NCBI GenBank assembly: GCA_963834755.1
Contig: CAWICQ010000011.1
Coordinates: forward strand, 248,001-312,000
Reading direction: 5' to 3'
Length of the DNA stretch: 64,000 nucleotides
Source: Dokdonella_A sp963834755
GTDB taxonomy: Bacteria; Pseudomonadota; Gammaproteobacteria; Xanthomonadales; Rhodanobacteraceae
Shown here piece after piece: positions 27,289 through 37,016 of the stretch. Numbering within the stretch: the stretch's first letter is position 1; every line of letters begins with the position of its first letter. The notes under the pieces are model-generated. The model made no database searches. It saw only the letters and a program-made list of their open reading frames with translations, and was not told the origin of the DNA. Position numbers and translations under genes: made by a program.

Positions 27289-27620
27289 TCAACGCGACTT
27301 GAGAGCGTCGTGGTCGACCTTCTTGACGCCCTTGATGCTCTCGGCAGCGGCCACGGCCTTCTTGACCGCGAGCGGCGTGCCGAGCACGCCGGTCAGCGTG
27401 ACGACGCCGTCGACCGTCTTGACGCTGATGTCGGTACTCTTCACGCCATCGGTCGTCGCGAGCTCGGCCTTGACCTTCGTCGTGATCCAGCTGTCCGTGA
27501 CCGGGTTGATCCGAATGCGTTGTCGTTCGCATACGCCGTGCCGACGCCGAGCGGTGCAATGCCGGCGACCGTCAATGCAAGTGCAGCGGCCGTCGCGCAA
27601 CTCAAGATGGAATGTTTCAT
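27289..27620 (-). CDS. Secreted BON-domain protein (one frame break)
   Basis: ATG 27620 starts a signal peptide (MKHSILSCATAAALALTVAG, ending TAYA). The BON domain follows in another frame: NPVTDSWITTKVKAELATTD, then VKTVDGVVTLTGVLGTPLAV and SIKGVKKVDHDALKSR. The break lies near 27512 and looks like one missing base or two extra, unlike the +1 pattern elsewhere. OsmY-like BON proteins sit in the periplasm and bind membranes under osmotic stress. It is upstream of csbD. Confidence 0.85.
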
Positions 27621-27819
27621 CTGCCTGGCTCCTTCGTGTTGTGGTTGCAGCACGCTAAGCAGCGCGGCATGGCTCACTGCTGAACACGCTCGGACTTCCA
27701 GTCAGCGCACGTATAGAAACGCGCCATGCGGATCCGCGCGAAAACGCGTTCATGCGCGATAAACACGGCGCTGTCGATGCTGCGCCGCGTGCCGCATCGC
27801 GCGGCCTTGGGAGAGCCCT

Positions 27820-28358
27820 ATGAAAATCGGTCAGGCATTTGTTGCGAGCGGAATCCTCGCCCTGTCGCTCGCCGCGTGCGATCGGCAGGAGTCCACGGCG
27901 GAGTCCGATCGCGATGTTTCCAAGGCGCAGCAGGACGCAGCGAAAGACGTCGCCGAGGCGAGCAAGAAGGCATCCGCGGAGGTCGCCGCCGCGCAGCAGA
28001 AACTCGACGCCGCGCGCGCCGAGGCATCCGCCGACGTCGCCAAGGCGAACGCCGACGCCAGCAGCAAGATCAACGACGCGACGACCGACGGCGAACAATG
28101 CCGAACGCGATGCGGACAAGGATCTGGCCGACGTGCAATCCACGTCATTCTCGAAGGAAGCCAATGCGCGTTACGACGTCGCGATCGCCAAGGCCGACGC
28201 CGAGCACAAGGTCGCAACGGAGAAATGTGATTCGCTGCCGTCGGCCGCGCAAGGCGATTGCAAGGACACGGCCGACGCCAATCTCAAGACGGCCAAGGCG
28301 CGCGCTGCCCAAGGATCGCGACGATGCGAAGGCTTCGGCGGAAAACATGAAGCATTGA
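27820..28358 (+). CDS. Ala/Lys-rich coiled-coil lipoprotein (two frame breaks)
   Basis: ATG 27820 gives MKIGQAFVASGILALSLAAC, with lipobox LAAC. A long helical segment follows (DVSKAQQDAAKDVAEASKKAS, AQQKLDAARAEASADV), likely coiled coil. One extra base near 28090 and another near 28318 split it. Repair gives ANNAERDADKDLADVQS, ATEKCDSLPSAAQGDCK with two Cys that could pair, and DRDDAKASAENMKH. Function unknown; the position beside the CsbD/BON cluster suggests envelope stress. Confidence 0.72.
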
Positions 28359-28426
28359 TGATCGCGAAGTACTCGCGCGAATCGCCGCGCGAGTCATCGC
28401 ATCGGGCCGCACGGTCGCTGTGAAGA

Positions 28427-29761
28427 TCAGTGCGTGCGAGGCGTGACCGGCAAGCGCTCGGGGCGACCCAGATAATAGCCTTGGCCGTACGGCACGCCGA
28501 GCGCCTTCAGTGTCGCCAGCTCGGACTCGGTCTCGATGCCTTCGGCGACGATCGACGCCGAAGTGCCGCTCGCGAAAGTGAGCAATGCGGCCGCGAGGCT
28601 CTGATGCCGCACGCGCGTGTCGATGTCGTGCGTGATCGATCTTATCGAGCTTGATCAGATCGGGCTCGAGACGGAGCACGTGACGCAGGCTCGCGAATCC
28701 GGCGCCGGCATCGTCGATCGCGAGTCGCACGCCCATGCGGCGCAACACGCGCGCGCGCTCGGCGAGCACGACGTAATCGTCCACGCTCGAATGCTCGGTG
28801 ATCTCCAGCACGATGCGGTCGCCGGAATGACACGTGCACAGGCGCGCGATTTCGTCGGACGCCGCGGTCTCGGGCGAAACATTCACCGCGAGATAAGCAT
28901 GACGCGGCAGAATCGCCAACGATTGCAGTGCCTTGCGCACGACGGCGATCTCGAGCTCGAAACTCAAATCGGCCTGCAACGCCTCGTCGAACCAGCGATC
29001 CGGCGATCGTGCGCGCCCATCGGTGAAACGAGCCAGCGCTTCGAATCCGACCACGCTGCCTTGCTTGAGCGCGAATACCGGTTGGAACGCGATGTCGAAT
29101 GCTTCGCGATCGATGACGCCACGAATGCGCGCGCGCAGCGCTTCGCGCTCGTCCGCGATCAGGCGATCGGCTTCGAGCTTGCTGTTGAACGCCGCTTCGA
29201 CCGAGGCATGATGCGCCGCATGACTGATCGTCGCGCCGATCAGCGTATTCAGGAGCTCGAGCGTGCGCACGTCTTCCGCCTGATAGGCATTGACCCACGG
29301 CGCCACGACCTTCAAGACGCCGATGATCATGCCGCTGATACGGCAGCGGAGCGACCAGCATCGAGCGCAGTCCGATGCGGCGGCAAGCGGCGAGATCGAC
29401 GCGTGGATCGGATTCGCTGTCGTCGCACTGCAGGACGCGGCCGGTCTTGACGCACAGGCCCGACAGACTGCCGTCTAGCTTCACGTGCATGCCGAGCTGC
29501 GAGGTGACGTTGCCGGCTCGCGGACCAGTAGACGAGCTCGTCGCCATCGACCAGCTCGACCACCGCGCCGGTCGAATGCGTCAGTTCCTGCGCGCGCCGC
29601 GTGACGACATCGACGACTTTGTGCGGATCGAGTCCCGCTTCGACGATCTCGCCCTGCACCGACACGATGCGCGAGAGCAGCGCCGCCTCATCGAGCGGCA
29701 GGCGTGCACGGCGCGCGGTCTGCAAGCTCACGACGCGTGACGATTTTGGAGACGACTTCAT
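28427..29761 (-). CDS. GAF-EAL c-di-GMP phosphodiesterase (three frame breaks)
   Basis: From ATG 29761 the repaired protein has an N-terminal GAF-like domain (ELTHSTGAVVELVDGDELVYW, then GNVTSQLGMHVKLDGSLSG, and SMLVAPLPYSGMIIGVLKVV) and a full EAL domain. The EAL residues are in place: GFEALARF, LAVNVSPE, ITEHSSVDDY, AIDDAGAGFASL, LIKLDK, VAEGIETESEL and YGQGYYLGRP. Hydrolysis of c-di-GMP to pGpG is expected if intact. Breaks near 29515, 29336 and 28640 are each cured by removing one base. It opposes the cyclase at 14144. Confidence 0.88.
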
Positions 29762-30248
29762 CGCAAGGCACTCCGTCGGTGACGTGCATGCGTTACGGCG
29801 GCGATCCCCTGAAAGAGTCCGAACGGACACGGGCTCCCGAGTTTTCGCATCGTTGTCGTCGCGACCTGAAGAAAATGTGAAGTCGGCGCGAAGGGCTGCG
29901 CAGCGTTAATGTACTTTTTCAGATTTCTTCCTCGCTGGTCCGGGGATCAACCGTCGGCGGCGCCGAATCGGCTCGCCCGCGTCTCCGGAATCATTTGAGC
30001 CGGCAGTGTGGGATCGACGGAGTTTGGAGCCGGTTAGCCTTTCGTTACGGGCTCCTTTCCGAACGCAGGCTTGCACTCCGGAGGCGATGCATCCGTTTTC
30101 CACTACCCCTGACAGGTATTTCTACCCAGCTTGCGGCTTCGTCGTCCCGCAAAGGCGCAAAATGGTCCGCGACGAAGACCCGCCAAACGGTCAGCTGCGA
30201 GCGACGCGACGCGTTCCGGCGTACCGATTCCGCATGGGGAGATCAGTC
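29762..30248. other. Long intergenic region with a hairpin (487 bases)
   Basis: No gene is seen. A GGAGCC...GGCTCC stem (about 30027-30056, loop ~18) followed by TTT may be a weak terminator or leader element for the secreted protein at 30249. A T-rich stretch lies near 29910. No riboswitch consensus is recognised. Confidence 0.4.
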
Positions 30249-31458
30249 ATGCGCTTGTGGTGCTGTTGCGCACTTGCTTGCGTTCTGGTCGCAGGCTCAC
30301 CCGCGCTGCGCGCCGACCCGCGCCCCGCACCTGCCAATTCACGGGTGCCCGCAACACGCTCTGTTTCCGGCTCGAGTCAACCGAGCCCGCTGCCGCGCTT
30401 CCGGCCGCACATCGTGCACAGTCAACTCGGCGGACAGATTTTCGGCTTCGACATCGACCAGCAAGGCATCGAAGGCGTGCTCAGCGAAGCGCAGACGCTC
30501 AATGACGGCTCCGTGCTGGCGGCGGTCGAGACATTCAATCAACTCACCGGCGAGATCATCCGTGTCGTCCAGCAGACGACGAGCGACGCCGACGACTATG
30601 TGACGCTCGGCGTCGTCGGCCAGCACGTTGGGCTGGTCGAGTTCGAGCACGAGGTCAGCTTCCTGCATGTCGTGCGGACGTTCACGTTCCTCGATCCGTT
30701 GTCGCTCAATCGTTTCAACGGCCGCTGGGATCCGCCGATCGATCAGCATCACATCATCGAATCGGTGAGCCGCAACCAGGGCCCGTCGCTGGCCGCGGTG
30801 TACGCATACGACAACAGCGAGAATTTCCGCCCGCAAGTGTTCGAGACGGACGTCGCGACGAACACGTTCGGACCTCTCATCACGATGACCGACGGGAGTT
30901 TCCAGACGGGTCTCGTGCCCAAGGTCGCCTACAACCCGGCGACGAACGAAGGCGCTGCTCGGCATTCAGACGCTCGGCAATCCGTTCGTCGGACCGACGT
31001 TCGCGCTGGTCGATCTTCAAGGCGGACAAACCACGATCTTCAGTGGCGTCGGGCTCGGCGACGTCAATGGACTTGCCATCGATCCCGTCACGAACATCGC
31101 CTGCTCGACGACCGAAATCGATTTCGGCGTGCAGTTCTACGACCTCGCCACGCTGACGGGTTTCAGCGAACCGTTGCCGGGAGCGAACAGCCAGTTCAAC
31201 AGCGGCGCCGATGTCGCCATCGACTCGCTGCACGGGCTGTTCCTGGTCGCGCAGCCGAACTCGAGCACGGAGCCGGGAACGAGCAGCATATACGTCTACG
31301 ACCAGCAAGGAACCCTCATCGAGTCGCTCAACGGGTTCCACTTCTCGAACACGTTCAACGTGATCCCGATGCACATCGCGCTGCATCCGGCTATGCGCTT
31401 CGGCTACGTCGACGGTCCCGATGACGGCGTGCGTGACATTCAGTCGTTCGCGTATTGA
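30249..31458 (+). CDS. Exported hypothetical protein, beta-propeller-like (one frame break)
   Basis: ATG 30249 starts a hydrophobic leader (MRLWCCCALACVLVAGSPAL). The chain contains repeated strand-rich blocks such as VLSEAQTLNDGSVLAAVETF, SVSRNQGPSLAAVYAYDNS, LVDLQGGQTTIFSGVGLGDVNGLAIDP and SSIYVYDQQGTLIESLNGF. They resemble YVTN/NHL-type propeller repeats. One extra base near 30951 breaks the frame (repair: NEALLGIQTLGNPFVG). About 400 aa after repair. No family or function assigned. Confidence 0.7.
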
Positions 31459-31548
31459 GCGCGTGCTTTCGTGCGCGTGTGTGCGGCGTGCGCGCACGCG
31501 GGAGATTTTTCGAAACGTCGGATGATCCCGCGACTTCGGAGGATGCCG

Positions 31549-32427
31549 TCACTCGGTCGGGATGTCGGCGCGCTCGGTCGCCGTCTTCTCGATGCGCTCG
31601 CGCAGCCGCTGGCTGCCTTCATCGGCGAGCATGCGCAATACGCGTCGATCGAGCTCGGAGAAGATCGATCGTCGGCCACAGTGATCGCGCAACAGTGCGT
31701 AGTCCTGCGCCTCGCCGAGATGGATCGCCAGTGATTTGATGCGCTTCTTCGCCATGCCGAGGTCCATGACGTCGCCCAGCGCACGGTGCTGCTGCGACAA
31801 ACGGCGCACGCGGCGACGCCAGCGATGCCAATCCGTATCGCGCCCGGTGGCGCGCGCTTGCGCATCCGCGGCGTCGACCCGTGCGAGACCGTAGTCCAGC
31901 GCATCGCGCACGCGCGTTTCGGTCAGCGTGTCCCAGGGCAACGCCGGCAGCGCCGCGCGCAGCGTGCGCAGCAGCATACGCTTGCGGGCAAGACCAGGAT
32001 CGTTGGCGAGCTCGCGGCGAACATTCTCGGCGCGCGCCTGCGCCGCTGTTCGGCGCGCGCGACGCAACACCGGCATCGCTTCCGCAAGCTTGCACTTCGC
32101 GATCAGCCGATCGAGTGTCTCGACCAGCGCCTGCGCGTCGCGCATCGCGGACATCCGCCGATTCACGCGGCGCACTTCGCGATTGATGAGGTTGGCTCCA
32201 GGTCCCAGCACGGGCTCACCGAGCGCCAATACCGCGCGCGTGCGGCGCAGCGATTTGCGCGCCTGGTGCACCCCTTCGTGGACGCGGCCGCCACGCCAGC
32301 CGAGATGCTCGATCGCACGATCGAGCTCGCCGGCCGCGTATGTCTGCAGCACTTCGGCGTCGAAAATTCGAGGCGGAAAGGCCTCGCCGTCCCTGAACTG
32401 CGTCGGAGCGTCGGTCACGATCGTCAT
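31549..32427 (-). CDS. CHAD domain protein
   Basis: 292 aa from ATG 32427. It is a helix-rich protein with conserved His at regular sites: VHEGVHQARKSLRRTRAVL, RRMSAMRDAQALVETLDRL, WRRRVRRLSQQHRAL and HLGEAQDYALLRDH. This is the CHAD (conserved histidine alpha-helical) pattern, known to bind polyphosphate at granules. No triphosphate tunnel (CYTH) domain accompanies it here. The residues before 32427 are unlikely to be translated. Confidence 0.93.
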   Translation of the reverse strand: MTIVTDAPTQFRDGEAFPPRIFDAEVLQTYAAGELDRAIEHLGWRGGRVHEGVHQARKSLRRTRAVLALGEPVLGPGANLINREVRRVNRRMSAMRDAQALVETLDRLIAKCKLAEAMPVLRRARRTAAQARAENVRRELANDPGLARKRMLLRTLRAALPALPWDTLTETRVRDALDYGLARVDAADAQARATGRDTDWHRWRRRVRRLSQQHRALGDVMDLGMAKKRIKSLAIHLGEAQDYALLRDHCGRRSIFSELDRRVLRMLADEGSQRLRERIEKTATERADIPTE

Positions 32428-32490
32428 GGACGCGGAGCATACCGCGCCCGCACGCCGAACGCCGGGCAACGCCGTGTTTTCGGACCGGCG

Positions 32491-33390
32491 CTAGCGTTTC
32501 GTCGCGGCGAATTCCTCGGCCGCGCGCCGCAGCGCCCCGATGGCGGCCGCGTCGCGAACGTCGGAGGGCACCGCCGCGGCCTTGCTTCCATTGCCGGTCG
32601 AGCCGATGACGACCCCGCCGGTAACTTCGCTCTTGTAGAGCAGGCGTGCTCCCGTCGCGGGGAAAGGTCCGGTCGTCGTGCTGCCTGCGGTGATGGTCAC
32701 CTGGCCGATGGCGCGCCGATCGTCGAACACGCCGAATTCATAGACGCGCTGCGTCGTGCCTTGCGTGACTGCTATCTGCGCTTCGGGAACGCTCGTGTTG
32801 AATAGGCCGAGCGCCGTCGTCGTCGTGTTGCTTGCTTCGTGCCCCGAGACGTAGACGAGGCCGTTTGAATCGGTGAATGGCGTGTCGAACACGATCCAGT
32901 CGCCGCCAACGACGCCGCCCGTTTCATAGCTCAACGCCCACTCGCCATAGAGAACGTCGGTGCGTGTCGGAAAGCCGTACATGTACTTGACGATTTCGGT
33001 CGAACCGCCGGGATACGTCAACGTCGCGGTCTGATTCGTATGAAACGTGATCGTGATCGGACCGCCGGCGCCGCTCTGCACGTCGGGCGCCTGATAAGGG
33101 CAGCCGAAACACTGGCCGTTCGAATAGCTGTCATAAGTGCTCTGGAACACGCCGGTCGCGTGATCGTACGTGCCGGACGATAGATACCAGATCGGATCGC
33201 CGGACGTTTCGTAAACGTACGTGGTCACGATCATCGTGTCGCCTTGCACGTCGATGTCGTAGCCGCGGCCCGATTCCTGCGCGTTGTACCAGAGCCCCGT
33301 GGTCGGACCACCGACCGTTCCGGCGAATGCCGTCGAGCACAGCGCCACGAACGACGCCAGCACAGCGAATACGCGAATCACGTACGTCAT
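32491..33390 (-). CDS. Secreted protein with GLWxNxxESGxGxDIxxQGD repeat
   Basis: 299 aa. ATG 33390 follows AGAGGAA; the signal peptide is MTYVIRVFAVLASFVALCST. The mature start carries GLWYNAQESGRGYDIDVQGD and VTTYVYETSGDPIWYLSSG, a motif common in exported proteins of Xanthomonadales and Burkholderiales with no known role. A later half repeats the layout (YGEWALSYETGGVVGGDWIVF). A Cys pair (CFGCPYQAPD) may form a disulphide. The C-terminus is helical and basic. Confidence 0.8.
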   Translation of the reverse strand: MTYVIRVFAVLASFVALCSTAFAGTVGGPTTGLWYNAQESGRGYDIDVQGDTMIVTTYVYETSGDPIWYLSSGTYDHATGVFQSTYDSYSNGQCFGCPYQAPDVQSGAGGPITITFHTNQTATLTYPGGSTEIVKYMYGFPTRTDVLYGEWALSYETGGVVGGDWIVFDTPFTDSNGLVYVSGHEASNTTTTALGLFNTSVPEAQIAVTQGTTQRVYEFGVFDDRRAIGQVTITAGSTTTGPFPATGARLLYKSEVTGGVVIGSTGNGSKAAAVPSDVRDAAAIGALRRAAEEFAATKR

Positions 33391-33737
33391 ATACGTTCCT
33401 CTTCCGGTTGAAAAGCGATGCGCTCGAGTCGGACGAGAGCAACGCGAGAAATCGTCGGGCCCGCGCGTGCCTGCAGGCACAGGAATGTTACTTCAATCAA
33501 GCCGCGATCGCCGATCCTTCGTTCGCGCGCGCAGGTGCACTCGAGAAATCGGACGTCGACGATGGCTTGAGAAGACGAGGTTCGGTGGCGATTCGTCGCA
33601 GATGATCTCGACCTTGAAACTCATTCGCTGATCGAGCGTCGGCGACATCCACGCCGACGACGCGTCGATCGTGCGAGATCAAACCAAGCGATCAAAACGC
33701 CGGTCGAAATCGCACGGCCAAGAATTCCAGAACGGGA
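33391..33737. other. Intergenic region (347 bases)
   Basis: It lies upstream of the secreted protein at 32491 and downstream of the FGE remnant. I see no gene, hairpin or repeat I can support. Small open frames on both strands are rich in Arg and Ser and look like shadows. Confidence 0.5.
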
Positions 33738-33945
33738 CTACGTGTTCGCCGCCGACGCAGGGCCGACTTCAGCGTCGGCAACACATCGAAATCCAATATG
33801 CGTCGTCGACGTGTCGACCGCGTGCGGATAGCGCGCGGCGGGCCGATAGCGCAGACAGTATTTCGGCGCGCACAAATGCGATCCGCCCTTTGGGGCCTTG
33901 CGCGAAATGCGGATCGTCGCGTAGATAGTGCGCTTTCGCTCATTC
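33738..33945 (-). pseudogene. Remnant of a formylglycine-generating enzyme (SUMF1/FGE) family gene
   Basis: The C-terminal end of a sulfatase-modifying-factor protein is plain: KGGSHLCAPKYCLRYRPAAR then DTSTTHIGFRCV and a stop at 33738. The two Cys of LCAPKYC match the catalytic pair of aerobic FGE. Removing one G of a run of three extends it back to HYLRDDPHFAQGPKGG, where an in-frame TGA ends the match near 33945. The other ~250 residues are missing. FGE converts a sulfatase Cys to formylglycine; no sulfatase gene is nearby. It is cut about 30 bases from the C12 tract. Confidence 0.75.
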
Positions 33946-33974
33946 GCGACACGGATGCTAGCAAGAATCAATTG

Positions 33975-33986
33975 CCCCCCCCCCCC
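33975..33986. repeat. Homopolymer tract of 12 C
   Basis: Twelve uninterrupted C between ATTG and GGGAGC. It is by far the longest single-base run I noticed in the window and sits where the FGE remnant loses homology. Confidence 0.95.
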
Positions 33987-34627
33987 GGGAGCCCGAACAA
34001 AGATCGCGAGCGGACCAGCAGGGTTTCTCCACAAACACTTGACGAAAACCGCTTTCACGCAGCTACTTGTTTCCACTCAGGCCCGATCGGGGCTTCCCGG
34101 CGGCCCGATCTCGCGAACGGCTGCAGAAGCCGGGGCAGGGGCAGCAAGGTCGCTCCGCCTGGAGGGCAAGCGGAGCCGATCGCGACTCCGCGCGAAGGGG
34201 TCCGCCTGACACTCGGCTCCAGGTGCCGCCAGAGCTTTGAGGCCAGCCGGAGTGGATGTCTACGGCGCTGATGTCGGCGGTTGCAAATTCGATCGGTTCG
34301 CCGTATTGCTCTTCGAGTCGCCGCCTGAATCGACTCATAACAGTCCGGTAACGTCGGAAAGCGCATAGTGGAGGCACGTTCCTCTGCCCCGGTCGTACCG
34401 AGCAACCTCTCGATCATGAGATTGCCCGTCACTGAGCTTTCGCAGTCAGCTCGTTCCCGGTAGATCTCCAACCTCCTGGCCCGGCATCGATCAGCCGTGC
34501 CGATCGACGGGTGACACGCTGTGAAAACGTGTGGCTATATTGCGCGGCGGCCGATGGCGATGGCCACGATCGGCGGGCTTGTGCCCGGCTTCGATTTTCG
34601 ACAGGCGTGCGCAGAAGGCGCTCGGCC
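33987..34627. other. Non-coding or degraded region (641 bases)
   Basis: Two overlapping minus-strand frames exist (one includes MSRFRRRLEEQYGEPIEFAT), but neither keeps a protein-like composition and no start has a good ribosome site. It may hold decayed genes linked with the FGE remnant. Confidence 0.4.
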
Positions 34628-34945
34628 ATGAACGATCGGGGAATCGTCCGTGTGTTCCAGGGTCATAAGGCGCCGCACCAGATACCGCTGTTTCAGTTCC
34701 GCCTGCGCAATGGCATGTCGATCGGGCCCAACGCGCTGAAGAACATCTGGTCGACCGCGAGCGGTTCGGGCGACGTCACGGTGTCGCGCGAACTGCGCCG
34801 CATGGGCAACCTGCGGTCCGACCATGTTTATTCGCTGAGCGGCCCGGCCAATCTGCTGGACTTGCCCCAGATCGAAATGAAATTGCGCAGTCTGCTGCAG
34901 AACGCCATGGCCAACGCGCACATCGAACTGACGCGCCTCTTATGA
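34628..34945 (+). CDS. Small hypothetical protein coupled to desaturase
   Basis: 105 aa from ATG 34628 (MNDRGIVRVFQGHKAPHQIP). It is soluble, of mixed composition, with RNGMSIGPNALKNIWSTASG and a C-terminal helix (LPQIEMKLRSLLQNAMANAH). No signal peptide or membrane span. Its TGA overlaps the ATG of the desaturase (ATGA), so the two are translationally coupled and likely work together. I recognise no family. Confidence 0.75.
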   Translation: MNDRGIVRVFQGHKAPHQIPLFQFRLRNGMSIGPNALKNIWSTASGSGDVTVSRELRRMGNLRSDHVYSLSGPANLLDLPQIEMKLRSLLQNAMANAHIELTRLL

Positions 34946-35937
34946 GCGAAGCCGCGCGATTGACGCGCATGCTCAGCGAATACCGCACGCCGAGTCGTTG
35001 GCGCAGCGCCTTCGAACTCGCGGCAACGGTAATTCCGTTCGTTGTCGCCTGGTTGACGATGTATTGGGCGGTATTGCACGGCTGGCTCTGGCTTTACGCG
35101 CTGATGGTGTTGCCCGCGGCCGGACTATTGATGCGCATGTTTCTGATCCAGCACGACTGCGGGCATCGCGCATTTTTTGCCGTGAAACGCTGGAACGATT
35201 GGCTGGGTCGTTTCCTCAGCGTGTTCACCCTCACACCGTACGATCATTGGCGGCGCTGCCACGCGATTCATCACGCGACGCACGGCAATCTCGATCGGCG
35301 TGGCGTCGGCGATGTGGATACGCTGACCGTCGCCGAGTACACGGCCCGCACGCGCTGGCGGCGCTTGCGCTATCGCGCGTATCGGCACCCGCTGGTGATG
35401 TTCGGCATCGGTCCGGTATTCGTATTTCTGCTCACGAACCGCTTTCCCGGCGGATTCGTCCGCGCCGGATGGCGGCCGTGGGCGAGTACAATGGCGACCA
35501 ACCTCGCCATCGGGGCGGCCTATGCCCTGGTGATATGGGCCGTTGGGATCAAGGCATTTCTGCTCGTTCAAGCGCCGGTTCTGTTCCTCGCTGCCGCTGC
35601 AGGCGTCTGGCTTTTCTACGTCCAGCATCAGTTCGAACAGACGTATTGGGAGCTGCACGGCGCATGGAATATGCGCGAGGGCGCGCTTCACGGCAGCTCG
35701 CACTACGACCTGCCGGCGGTGCTCAAGTGGTTTACCGCGAACATCGGCGTTCACCACGTGCATCACCTGGCGAGTCAGATTCCTTATTACCGGTTGCCGA
35801 CGGTGCTGCGCGAACATCCAGAATTGAACGACGTGAATCGCCTGACCTTGTTCGAGAGCCTGAAATGCGTGCGCCTGGTGCTGTGGGATGAAGAAACTCG
35901 GCGACTGATTGCTTTCAAGGATCTGCGGCACGCCTGA
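34942..35937 (+). CDS. Membrane fatty acid desaturase
   Basis: 331 aa. The three His boxes of the di-iron desaturases are all present: HDCGHRAFF, HAIHHATHG and HHVHHLASQIPYYRL. Four to five membrane helices surround them (VIPFVVAWLTMYWAVLH, MVLPAAGLLMRMFL). The HDCGH first box and HHVHH third box resemble the delta-12/omega-3 class; the position of the double bond cannot be told. It introduces unsaturation into membrane lipids using oxygen, typically in cold. It is coupled to the small protein upstream and followed by an RRM gene 89 bases on. Confidence 0.95.
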   Translation: MSEAARLTRMLSEYRTPSRWRSAFELAATVIPFVVAWLTMYWAVLHGWLWLYALMVLPAAGLLMRMFLIQHDCGHRAFFAVKRWNDWLGRFLSVFTLTPYDHWRRCHAIHHATHGNLDRRGVGDVDTLTVAEYTARTRWRRLRYRAYRHPLVMFGIGPVFVFLLTNRFPGGFVRAGWRPWASTMATNLAIGAAYALVIWAVGIKAFLLVQAPVLFLAAAAGVWLFYVQHQFEQTYWELHGAWNMREGALHGSSHYDLPAVLKWFTANIGVHHVHHLASQIPYYRLPTVLREHPELNDVNRLTLFESLKCVRLVLWDEETRRLIAFKDLRHA

Positions 35938-36026
35938 CACGTTCTCCGATAGCCGAGAACGGAAAGAGTTTTAAAGATCGATAACGCGATGCTGCGTCTG
36001 TCACATTTTACTTTTGGAGAGAAACG

Positions 36027-36290
36027 ATGCTGATGCTCAATGTGCGTGGTCTGCCACGCTCGATGACCGAAACCACCCTGCAGGAATTGTTCGCGACGCA
36101 CGGCCGCGTTTTCGAGTTGCGCATGGCGCGCGACCTTTTCAGCGGCGAATGCAAGGGCTTCGCCGAACTCAAGATGGAAGGCCACGAAGCGCGTACGGCG
36201 ATTGCGGCGCTCGATGGATCCACGCAAGGCGGCGCCATGATCCGCGTGTCGCTGCACGACGAGCGCAAGCAGAAACGCCGCCATCGCTGA
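36027..36290 (+). CDS. Single-RRM RNA-binding protein
   Basis: 87 aa behind GGAGAG. The single RRM has RNP2 (LNVRGLP) and a reduced RNP1 (CKGFAELKM) with one aromatic residue, then a Lys/Arg tail (DERKQKRRHR). Bacterial proteins of this kind, first known in cyanobacteria, are often induced by cold. The upstream 89 bases may be a leader, and a relatively AT-rich gap follows. It stands next to a desaturase, a pairing that suits cold response. Confidence 0.92.
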   Translation: MLMLNVRGLPRSMTETTLQELFATHGRVFELRMARDLFSGECKGFAELKMEGHEARTAIAALDGSTQGGAMIRVSLHDERKQKRRHR

Positions 36291-36436
36291 AGCGAAATCC
36301 GGCCTAGTTATCAAATTAAGAAAGATACGCAAGCGGCTGATTTAACGTCATATTCCAGAATTGTTAACGCAAAATTGCCGCATTAATCGGCGCGGCAACG
36401 TACAATGCAAGGTTTTGGCATATAGCGGAAATGTTT

Positions 36437-36799
36437 ATGGCATATGACATCGGCATGGGATTCTGCGCCGGCATCGACGGCGGATCCGTACTCGTCAAGC
36501 TCGACAGCGTGATGGTCAAGAAGCTGTCGCCCGGCCAGCCGTGGCGCAAATCGGGAACGAGCCTGCTGCGCCTGGATCGCAAGCTGTGCAGCACCACGCG
36601 GCCGCCTCAGGTCGATCAGGAAGTGTACGTCGACAGCGCCGCGCTGGCGCACAAGAGTGTCGCGTCGCTCGACCTCGAAGGAAACGGGATCAACATGAAG
36701 GTCGATCTCCGGGTCATTCTCGACGGGATGAATCCGCTGCCCGCACCCGCGCCGTACAAGAAAGGCACGTCCACGGGCACGCGTCCGCGCAAGCGTTGA
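36437..36799 (+). CDS. Hypothetical soluble protein
   Basis: 120 aa from ATG 36437 (ATG 36431 also in frame). It reads MAYDIGMGFCAGIDGGSVLV, then LDSVMVKKLSPGQPW, QEVYVDSAALAHKSVASLDL and a Lys/Arg-rich end (KKGTSTGTRPRKR). Strand-rich and without membrane spans or a recognised domain. TACAAT at 36401 could be a -10 box; no good -35 is seen. The upstream gap is more AT-rich than its surroundings. Confidence 0.65.
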   Translation: MAYDIGMGFCAGIDGGSVLVKLDSVMVKKLSPGQPWRKSGTSLLRLDRKLCSTTRPPQVDQEVYVDSAALAHKSVASLDLEGNGINMKVDLRVILDGMNPLPAPAPYKKGTSTGTRPRKR

Positions 36800-37016
36800 C
36801 GCGGCTTTATGTGGCTGGTGCATTTGCACTCGGCGATTCAACGGCAACCAGCGGCATCCGCGGCTTGCCTTCGAACATGCCACGCGACAAGTCTCGACGC
36901 CGAACGGGTTCTCCCATCCATCCTGCGCGCAGCGCTTCGAATCGGACGAAACACGGCATAACGCTCTCGACCAGTGCCGGTCTAATCCAAAGCGACTTCA
37001 GCTTGCAATGGCTGCG

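Noticed and set aside
34055..34471. A minus-strand gene upstream of the 105-aa protein
   Set aside because: Two overlapping frames are equally long, both Arg/Pro-rich, with no ribosome site or family match.
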